Shown here in pieces: positions 7,701 to 12,827 of a stretch of DNA of 17,392 nt. The DNA comes from Chloroflexi bacterium RBG_13_53_26 (GTDB taxonomy: Bacteria > Chloroflexota > Dehalococcoidia > UBA2247 > RBG-13-53-26). The stretch's first letter is position 1, and each line of letters opens with the position of its first letter. The notes under the pieces are model-generated. The model made no database searches. It saw nothing but the letters and a program-made list of their open reading frames with translations, and had not been told where the DNA came from. The stretch is taken from positions 1-17,392 of the forward strand of contig MGMW01000059.1 in the NCBI GenBank assembly GCA_001795035.1, written 5' to 3'. The translations under genes were made by a program, and so were the position numbers.

Positions 7701-9235
7701 CCGATACACAGATCAAGATCGTTGAAGCGATCAAGGAAAAGAAACTCAACCGGGTCGTGGTTGCCTCCTGCAGCCCTCGCACTCACGAGCCGCTCTTCCA
7801 GGACACCATACGTGAGGCCGGGCTGAACAAGTTCCTGTTCGAGATGGCCAATATCAGAGACCAGTGCTCCTGGGTCCACGGCTCGCACCCTGTCGAGGCG
7901 ACCCAGAAAGCCAGAGACCTTGTGAGAATGGCCGTGGCCAGGGCGGCAACCCTGCGACCCCTCCGTCAGTCCCAGGCTCCTGTGAAACTTAAGGGGCTGG
8001 TGATCGGCGGAGGCGCGGCCGGGATGGCGGCTGCTCTGGGTCTTGCCTCCGAGGGATTTGAGGCGGTGCTGGTCGAACGCGAGAAGGATCTGGGCGGGAA
8101 TCTGAAACACATTCACTATACGCTGGAGGGCTCTGACACGCAGAGACTGCTTGCGGATCTGGTGGAGCAGGTAGAGCATGAGCCACGCATAACGATATAC
8201 AAAGGCGCCACCGTGAAGGATTTCGGTGGATACGTCGGCAACTATGAGACAACCCTTGCCCTGGCTGACGGCACTATGGCGACTGTCGAACACGGTGTGG
8301 TCATCCTGGCAACGGGCGCTGTGGAATATGAGCCTGTGGAGTACGGCGCTGGCCAGTCGGATAAGGTGCTCACACAGGTACGGTTTCAGGAGAAGCTTGC
8401 CAGTGGAGGCATCGACGCAAAGAGCCTGAAGTCGGTGGTGATGGTGCAGTGCGTCGGATCACGGGAGCCAGACCACATGTACTGCAGCCGGATCTGCTGC
8501 AGCCAGGCCATCGCGAACGCAATCAGGGTGAAGGACGAGAATCCGGATGCGGAAGTCTACATTCTATATCGTGACATCCGGACGTACGGATTGAAGGAGC
8601 TAAAATACCGTGAGGCACGTGAAAAAGGGGTTACGTTCGTCCGCTATGATGTTGACAGGAAGCCAGAGGTTGACCTGGGTGGCAACCGGCCAACCGTGAA
8701 GGTGTTCGACTCCGTGCTGGGAAGCGACCTGCTGCTGGAGACGGACCTGGTTGTTCTGAGCGCGGCCGTACGGCCGCGCTCAGACGCTGCCGAGTTCGCC
8801 AGCAAGCTAAAGCTCCCCTTGACCCAGGACGGTTTCTTTATGGAAGCACACATGAAGCTTCGTCCACTGGACTTCATAAATGAGGGCATGTATCTGTGCG
8901 GCATGTCGCATGCCCCCAAGACCATAGCCGAGTCCATTGCTCAGGCTCAAGGTGCAGTGTCACGCGCCGCCACCATACTCTCGCGGCCATATCTCATGGT
9001 GGGAGGCGTAGTGTCGGTGGTAGACCAGGAGAGATGTGTGGCCTGCTTGACCTGTGTGAGATCGTGTCCCTTCCACGTGCCCAGCATCAACGGCGATGGT
9101 GTTGCCGAGATTGAGGCCGCAGCTTGTCGGGGCTGTGGAATTTGCGCGGCCGCATGTCCACGCAAGGCAATTCATTTGCAGCACTACGCTGACGATCAGG
9201 TGGAAGCCAAGATCTGCGCTTTGTACTCGACTTAG
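4796..9235 (+). CDS. hdrA: Giant HdrA: tandem HdrA units with inserted NfnB/GltD-like module
   Basis: A flavin/iron-sulfur hub predicted to perform electron bifurcation or confurcation with HdrB, HdrC, MvhD and MetFV. About 1479 residues, over twice a simple HdrA. Order: FAD-binding GGGISG (20-25) with the HdrA CSMC pair (C64, C67); [4Fe-4S] CSSCGDCVDVCP (116-127); an NfnB/GltD-like module from about 157 to 620, with CKAACP (C166, C170), FAD motif GSGPAG (262-267), NAD(P)-binding GGGN (393-396) and GGDAVHGPATV (537 on); Cys-rich CLACGICSECYQC (627-639); the rest of unit 1 with CVGSRDASCGRDYCSSVCC (from 726). Unit 2 has the N-terminal HdrA domain (VCRCGTN, 931 on), FAD motif GGGAAG (1071 on), CVGSREPDHMYCSRICC (from 1219) and a C-terminal 2[4Fe-4S] ferredoxin (C1414-C1424, C1444-C1454). 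ATG at 4796 has AAGGTG five bases upstream; GTG at 4790 is the weaker alternative. Confidence 0.93.
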   Translation: MSDKRKSTNTHKVGAVMVVGGGISGMQASLDLANSGFKVYLVEETTSIGGRMAQLDKTFPTNDCSMCMISPKLIEVGRHPNIEIITNAELLALEGQEGDFKARIHKKPRFIDPTKCSSCGDCVDVCPVSVASEFEEGLATRKAIFKRYPQAIPSAMSIDKRGTSPCKAACPAHISVQGYTALIAQGKYKEALDIIREENPFPAACGRVCTHPCETECTRSQVDEAISICQMKRFAADEVKASGKDTPPDCLLKNGHRVAIVGSGPAGLSAAYYLALWGYEPTVFEALPVAGGMMAVGIPSYRLGKDILNAEIDFIKSVGVEVKTNSPIRGASATKDLRAQGYEAVFLSVGAHRNNPMGIEGEDLAGVVPAVDFLREVNLGNSVQVGKKVVVVGGGNVAIDAARTALRLGAKDVVILYRRSRQEMPATEEEVEEAEEEGVRIQFLAAPTRVLGKNGKVSGIECLKMELSDPDESGRRRPVPIKGSEFVTEADTVLPAIGQSPDLSFLSPDSGVESTSRGTIQVNKLTLETTMPGVFAGGDAVHGPATVIEAIAAGKEAAVSIDRYLKGEDMLTNREKSFTAVEVDTAGVKKAARQKISKAPSEERKRDFREVAYVLTEAQAKAEAERCLACGICSECYQCVAACQAKAIDHSMMEETMEIPVGSVILAPGFEEFDAALKDEYGYGRMPNVVSSMQFERILSASGPFQGQVLRPSDGRHAVKIAWIQCVGSRDASCGRDYCSSVCCMYATKEAIIAREHARDIQPTIFFNDMRAYGKGFERYYESAKDKFGVQYVRGIVSSVKELQKSKNLVLEYNTDDGKKVEEFDMVVLSVGLVPSPSSRELAMRLSVELDRFGFCHTQEMKPNVTSRPGIYVAGAFDAPMDIPESVMNASSAAHLAAWPIAEARGTMVTEKPYPPEIDFSGEPPRIGVFVCRCGTNIARVVNVPSVAEYAKGLPNVVHAEENLYTCSTDTQIKIVEAIKEKKLNRVVVASCSPRTHEPLFQDTIREAGLNKFLFEMANIRDQCSWVHGSHPVEATQKARDLVRMAVARAATLRPLRQSQAPVKLKGLVIGGGAAGMAAALGLASEGFEAVLVEREKDLGGNLKHIHYTLEGSDTQRLLADLVEQVEHEPRITIYKGATVKDFGGYVGNYETTLALADGTMATVEHGVVILATGAVEYEPVEYGAGQSDKVLTQVRFQEKLASGGIDAKSLKSVVMVQCVGSREPDHMYCSRICCSQAIANAIRVKDENPDAEVYILYRDIRTYGLKELKYREAREKGVTFVRYDVDRKPEVDLGGNRPTVKVFDSVLGSDLLLETDLVVLSAAVRPRSDAAEFASKLKLPLTQDGFFMEAHMKLRPLDFINEGMYLCGMSHAPKTIAESIAQAQGAVSRAATILSRPYLMVGGVVSVVDQERCVACLTCVRSCPFHVPSINGDGVAEIEAAACRGCGICAAACPRKAIHLQHYADDQVEAKICALYST
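8755..8784. repeat. 30-base perfect palindrome inside hdrA
   Basis: The half-site TCTGAGCGCGGCCGT (8755-8769) is followed directly by its exact reverse complement (8770-8784). As RNA it could form a 13-bp GC-rich stem with a GUAC loop. It encodes the segment LSAAVRPRS in the second HdrA unit, so it is constrained as protein too. Confidence 0.9.
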
Positions 9236-9253
9236 GCAAGAAAGGAGACAAGT

Positions 9254-9679
9254 ATGGGTGAGGACTTCGAGCCCAAAGTAGTGGGGTTCTGCTGCCACTA
9301 CTGCGCCTACTCGGCGGCCGATCTGGCAGGCTCTATGCGCATGGAGTATTCTCCGAATGTGCGAATTATCAAACTAGAGTGCACTGGGAAGCTGGACACA
9401 CTGCATCTCCTCAGTGCCATTGAAGATGGGGCCGATGCGGCATTCGTGGCCGGCTGAGAGGAAGGCGACTGTCATTTCCTGGAAGGAAATTTGAGAGCGA
9501 AGAAGCGGGTCAAGCAGGCCAAGAAACTGCTGGAGGAGGTAGGCCTGGAGGCGGACCGCGTGGAGATGTTTAATCTTGGGGCTTCGGACGCCCCCCGTTT
9601 TGCCAGCGCCTGCAATGAGATGACCGAGAGGGCCCGGCGGCTGGGGCCTAATCCTTTGAGAAAAGGTAGGAAAGCATAA
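9254..9679 (+). CDS. mvhD: MvhD-type [2Fe-2S] subunit, selenoprotein (TGA = Sec68)
   Basis: The FlpD/MvhD family carries electrons between HdrA and its partner reductase or hydrogenase. The frame starts at 9254 with AAAGGAG upstream and is interrupted by TGA at 9455-9457. It continues in the same frame to TAA at 9677-9679, giving 141 residues, the family's usual size. Before the TGA lie GFCCHYCAYSAADLAG (C13, C14, C17), ECTGKLD (C43) and AAFVAG; after it come EEGDCHFLEGN (C73) and the helical C-terminal part. The family motif is AGC-x-x-GDCH, so the TGA replaces a conserved Cys, and a Sec at this site is known from methanogen VhuD. A hairpin at 9474-9490 is a fitting bacterial SECIS. The stop overlaps metV (TAATG). 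Gene callers would split it into 67-aa and 62-aa pieces. A stop mutation is the alternative, but the conserved continuation argues against it. Confidence 0.9.
9455..9494 (+). promoter_or_regulatory. UGA-Sec codon and candidate bacterial SECIS hairpin
   Basis: The TGA at 9455-9457 is followed by ATTTCC (9474-9479) pairing perfectly with GGAAAT (9485-9490) around loop TGGAA. Two more pairs (9472-9473 with 9493-9494) form below a bulged TT. The loop starts 22 bases after the TGA and has a GG near its beginning, as bacterial SelB-binding hairpins usually do. The lower stem is weak. Confidence 0.65.
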
Positions 9680-10368
9680 TGATAGTGGGAGAGAGAAAAC
9701 CCTTTGTGGAGATCTGCGATCGTCTTCAGGGCTTCAAGAAGGTCCTGGTTCTTGGCTGTGGTACATGCGTTAGTGTCTGCATGGCTGGCGGCGAGAAGGA
9801 AGTGGAGTTGCTGGCAAGCCAGTTACGAATGGCAAACGGCCTGAAGGACGGCGATGTAGAGATCATAGAGGCGACCATTCAACGTCAGTGTGACAAGGAG
9901 TACATTGAGCCGATTCTGGAAAAGGCCCGTGAGTGCGATGCTGTCCTATCCGCAGGGTGCGGAGCGGGTGTACAACTCGTGGCCGAGATGCTGCAGACAC
10001 TCCCGGTGATCCCTGCGCTGAACACGCGCTTCATAGGGGTTGCCCTGGGGGAGGGCGTCTGGTCCGAGCGCTGCCGCGCCTGCGGCAACTGTCTGCTTGC
10101 TGACTACGGTGGCATATGCCCCATGACGCTATGCCCCAAGAGCTTGGTGAATGGGCCGTGCGGCGGCAGCAAAGAAGGCAAATGCGAAACCAGTCCTGAG
10201 AGGGACTGCGCCTGGATGCTGATCTATGAACGCCTGCGCAAGCAGGGGAAGCTGGACAGAATGCGTGGGCTGGCACCCCTTAAGGACTACAGCGCGCAGA
10301 GCCATCCCGCCCGCCAGGTCAATGAAGCATACGTCAAAGCCGAGATGGAAGCGTCGCACAGCAAATAG
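9679..10368 (+). CDS. metV: MetV, zinc/iron-sulfur partner of MetF
   Basis: The C-terminal-type methylene-tetrahydrofolate reductase protein that pairs with short MetF in acetogens and bridges it to the Hdr proteins. A Rossmann-like first half (KKVLVLGCGTCVSVC, C27/C30/C34, then C71 and SAGCGAGVQL) is followed by the Cys-rich domain RCRACGNCLLADYGGICP (C132, C135, C138, C147), CPKSLVNGPCGG (C152, C161), and C169 and C177. NGPCGG is characteristic of this family. The length of 229 residues is normal. Its ATG overlaps the mvhD stop as TAATG, with TAGGAAAG upstream, so it is coupled to Sec read-through in mvhD. It is the last gene of the operon. Its partner metF is 6.7 kb away on the opposite strand. 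Confidence 0.9.
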   Translation: MIVGERKPFVEICDRLQGFKKVLVLGCGTCVSVCMAGGEKEVELLASQLRMANGLKDGDVEIIEATIQRQCDKEYIEPILEKARECDAVLSAGCGAGVQLVAEMLQTLPVIPALNTRFIGVALGEGVWSERCRACGNCLLADYGGICPMTLCPKSLVNGPCGGSKEGKCETSPERDCAWMLIYERLRKQGKLDRMRGLAPLKDYSAQSHPARQVNEAYVKAEMEASHSK

Positions 10369-10377
10369 GTGGTTAGG

Positions 10378-10401
10378 CGGGGGAGGTATTCATCCTCCGT
10401 C
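10378..10401. terminator. Hairpin between convergent metV and recX
   Basis: GGAGG (10382-10386) pairs with CCTCC (10394-10398) around loop TATTCAT; two outer pairs add weakly. It sits in the 50-base gap between two converging genes, where a shared terminator is expected, but no T run follows on either strand. Confidence 0.3.
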
Positions 10402-10418
10402 CTGCTCCATGGCCTCAT

Positions 10419-10904
10419 CTAGGCATAGGAATCATGGACCTCCTCCCACAGCTGACTCACCGTATGCTCAACCACAGCATAGCTGAAACCCCGCCGTCTC
10501 AGAAACGAAGTCAATCTGTTTCGGAAGCTGGCATAGTCAGCACCAGCCAGCCTTCTGGCCCACTTCTGTGCTGCCCGACGGGCACTGATTTCTTCATCCA
10601 CCTCCTCCACCACCTGGGCCACTATATGCGGGGCAATGCCCTTCGTCCTTAGCTCTCTTCGAAGTAGAGCCCTGCTTCGAGGATTGAACAATTCCCGGTT
10701 TTCTTTCCAGAATTGCGCAAAGGCCAGATCATCCAGTACGCCATTCTTTCTCAACTCCTGGAGCACTCTGTCTATCGATGGACTACCGAATCCTCTCTGT
10801 TTTAGACGCGTCCTCACCTCAAGCTCACTTCGGGGTCTGTAGCTGAGGTAGCGACTGGCAGCGTCAAGACAGGACTGATATTCGGAGTCCAACCCTGCGT
10901 TCAT
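10419..10904 (-). CDS. recX: RecX, regulator of RecA
   Basis: A small all-helical protein that binds RecA filaments and restrains recombinase activity. Recognised by the three-helix repeats typical of the family: AASRYLSYRPRSELEVRTRLKQ, GFGSPSIDRVLQELRKNGVLDDLAFAQFW, SRALLRRELRTKGI and the C-terminal RLTSFLRRRGFSYAVVEHTV. Its 161 residues are usual. The start codon overlaps the recA stop as ATGA, so it is translated by coupling to recA, the common recA-recX arrangement. It ends in convergence with metV. Confidence 0.93.
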   Translation of the reverse strand: MNAGLDSEYQSCLDAASRYLSYRPRSELEVRTRLKQRGFGSPSIDRVLQELRKNGVLDDLAFAQFWKENRELFNPRSRALLRRELRTKGIAPHIVAQVVEEVDEEISARRAAQKWARRLAGADYASFRNRLTSFLRRRGFSYAVVEHTVSQLWEEVHDSYA

Positions 10905-11935
10905 TCAGATGTGCTGGCTTCTTCCTCAATGGGGATGGTGCTGCCTGGCAGCGTCGCCTTGGAGCGGATCTGATTCTCTATCTCCGTGGCAGTCTCCAGA
11001 TGCTGTTTCAAATAGATCTTGGCATTCTCACGCCCTTGACCTAAACGGGTATCACCAAAGGAGAAAAAGGCGCCGGTCTTCTTTAGGATGCCCATACTCG
11101 CACCCAGGTCAATCAGATCGCCTTCTTTGCTTATGCCACCTCGAAACATGATGTCAAATTCAGCCGTCCTGAAGGGCGGTGCGACCTTGTTTTTCACTAC
11201 TTTGGCCCTGACTCGATTGCCGACTACCTCGGTACCCACCTTGATCGAGTCTATCCGCCTGAGGTCAATCCTCACCGAGCTGTAGAACTTCAATGCCCTG
11301 CCACCGGGGGTCACCTCCGGGTTGCCAAAGAAGACCCCCACCTTCTCCCGAAGCTGATTGATGAATATGGTGGCGGTGTGTGACTTGCTAATGGCCGCGG
11401 TCAGCTTCCGCAGAGCCTGGGACATCAGCCTGGCCTGCAAGCCGACCTGTGCATCACCCATGTCTCCCTCAATCTCCGCTCGCGGAACCAGCGCGGCCAC
11501 AGTGTCGATCACAACCACATCAACCGCACCGCTCCTCACCAGCGATTCGGTAATCTCCAGGGCCTGTTCAGCCGTATCAGGTTGCGAAATCAACAGATCA
11601 TCCACCTTCACTCCGCAACGAGCTGCATACGTAGGATCAAACGTGTGCTCGACATCTATGTAGGCAGCCGCACCACCTCCAATCTGGGCTTGAGCCACGA
11701 TATGGTAAGCCAGGGTCGATTTCCCTGAGGATTCGGGGCCGAAGATCTCGGTTACCCTCCCACGAGGGATGCCCCCTACTCCCAAAGCCAGGTCGAGGGA
11801 AAGTGAACCGGTGGGAATTACCTCCACAGACAGTTTGGCCGAGGCCTCTCCAAGCCTCATGACTGAGCCTTTACCAAATTGTTTCTCAATCTGCTCAATG
11901 GCCAATTCCAACGCTTTCTCTTTCTCTGTTTCCAT
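10901..11935 (-). CDS. recA: Recombinase RecA
   Basis: The ATP-dependent strand-exchange protein that also triggers LexA cleavage in the SOS response. Walker A GPESSGKS is at residues 66-73, exactly as in the best-known RecA proteins; VVIDTVAALVPRAEIEGDMGD, SQALRKLTAAISKS and TIFINQLREKVGVFFGNPE follow as expected. The protein has 344 residues with ATG at 11935. An upstream in-frame GTG at 11977 would add 14 residues unlike any RecA, and it lies upstream of the predicted promoter -10 box, so 11935 is chosen. GAGG lies nine bases before this ATG. The gene is followed by recX with overlap. I see no confident LexA box. Confidence 0.97.
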   Translation of the reverse strand: METEKEKALELAIEQIEKQFGKGSVMRLGEASAKLSVEVIPTGSLSLDLALGVGGIPRGRVTEIFGPESSGKSTLAYHIVAQAQIGGGAAAYIDVEHTFDPTYAARCGVKVDDLLISQPDTAEQALEITESLVRSGAVDVVVIDTVAALVPRAEIEGDMGDAQVGLQARLMSQALRKLTAAISKSHTATIFINQLREKVGVFFGNPEVTPGGRALKFYSSVRIDLRRIDSIKVGTEVVGNRVRAKVVKNKVAPPFRTAEFDIMFRGGISKEGDLIDLGASMGILKKTGAFFSFGDTRLGQGRENAKIYLKQHLETATEIENQIRSKATLPGSTIPIEEEASTSE

Positions 11936-11967
11936 ATGTTGATTCCTCGCTCTCTCTAATTGATGGC

Positions 11968-11997
11968 ATGATAGCACAGCCTACATTTGCAGTACAA
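11968..11997 (-). promoter_or_regulatory. recA promoter (extended -10)
   Basis: On the minus strand TTGTAC (plus 11992-11997) and TATCAT (plus 11968-11973) are 18 bases apart, and TGC directly precedes the -10. Transcription would start near 11961, leaving a leader of about 26 bases to the ATG at 11935. Confidence 0.5.
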
Positions 11998-12087
11998 GGC
12001 TAGACAAGGTACCCGGTTGAAACCCTACTCCCGTCACCAGGCAAGTCATTTGATAACCTTTGAACAGACTATGTTAGAATCTTAGGT

Positions 12088-12816
12088 GTGATGACCGAGA
12101 ATTCTCTGAGTAGCCAGCACGCTGATTCAGAGGCAATCCAACACCTCAAACAAGCCACTCTCAGCGGAGAGAACTGGTACGTCGCACTGCTTGAAGCCAT
12201 CAGCCTTTGGGGAAGCGCTGAGGAAACCTACAATGGACGCCACTATAGCTATCTCATCTGCGGCGAAGCCTTCGATTGGCTATCACTGGCAGAGCGGCTT
12301 TTTCTGGAAGTCGATGGTCTGGTACCAGAAGAGGAGAAAATGGGCCTGCTCTTTTTTGCCAAACCTCCGATAGAGCTATCTCAGCGGGAGTTCCGCCGTC
12401 TGATAGGCGAGGTCAAATATCGAGCTTACCTAAACTACTTTTACGGGGTAGTGGCAGAAGAGGCGCTGCTTTCCGCAATTCAAGAAGAGGTGTCCAAGGA
12501 ACAGGGATGCTTTGGACTAAATGACCATGAGCAAGTCGAAGGAGAGGCTTACAGGCGGATCTATGGCGCTGAGATGCAAGCTCTGCTGGATCAGTTCAGG
12601 AATGAAAAAGACTACCCCCACGATAGTTCGATTACACTCAAGGAGTATAAGGAATTCGTCTACTGGCTGTTCAAATATCGCATTCAGCGGTGCGAAAAGG
12701 CAAGAGTCGCCAGCGATACCAAGAAAGCTTTGAATTGGCTAAAGGACCAGTGGGCCGCAGTTGCCATGAAGACGGAATCCGCTCAAGCCTTGAGTAGATC
12801 CCTACTCTCAGCATGA
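12088..12816 (+). CDS. Unrecognised helical protein, 242 aa
   Basis: I do not recognise this protein. It is rich in Glu, Ala and Leu, with predicted helices throughout and no signal peptide, membrane span, Cys cluster or nucleotide-binding loop. Distinctive stretches are NWYVALLEAISLWGSAEETY, HYSYLICGEAFDWLSLAERL and LKEYKEFVYWLFKYRIQRCE. The aromatic-rich helices suggest a compact helical domain. The start may be GTG at 12088 or ATG at 12091; the only ribosome-binding-like bases are AGG at 12084-12086. TAGAAT at 12075-12080, with TTGATA 19 bases before it, would put the transcript start almost at the codon, so the mRNA may be leaderless. It diverges from recA and converges with pcrA, leaving only 11 bases between stops. 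A repair or replication role would be guesswork from location. Confidence 0.8.
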   Translation: MMTENSLSSQHADSEAIQHLKQATLSGENWYVALLEAISLWGSAEETYNGRHYSYLICGEAFDWLSLAERLFLEVDGLVPEEEKMGLLFFAKPPIELSQREFRRLIGEVKYRAYLNYFYGVVAEEALLSAIQEEVSKEQGCFGLNDHEQVEGEAYRRIYGAEMQALLDQFRNEKDYPHDSSITLKEYKEFVYWLFKYRIQRCEKARVASDTKKALNWLKDQWAAVAMKTESAQALSRSLLSA

Positions 12817-12827
12817 ATCAGCCATCG

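Noticed and set aside
7697..8293. Long minus-strand open frames opposite hdrA (for example 7697-8293, 5072-5563, 4777-5316)
   Set aside because: They lie wholly within a strongly supported gene, have Arg/His/Pro-rich composition typical of antisense frames, and show no domain.
9254..9679. mvhD as a pseudogene or as two separate small genes (9254-9457 and 9491-9679)
   Set aside because: The frame is unchanged across the TGA, the TGA takes the place of a conserved Cys, residues between the two pieces (EEGDCHF) are family residues, and the total length is normal.
11936..11977. Upstream GTG start for recA at 11977
   Set aside because: The added 14 residues are unlike RecA, and the GTG lies upstream of the predicted -10 box; ATG at 11935 gives the normal length.
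11936..12087. LexA/SOS box upstream of recA
   Set aside because: No sequence matches a LexA consensus I can name with confidence; GAAC and GTTA near 12062-12076 are not correctly arranged.
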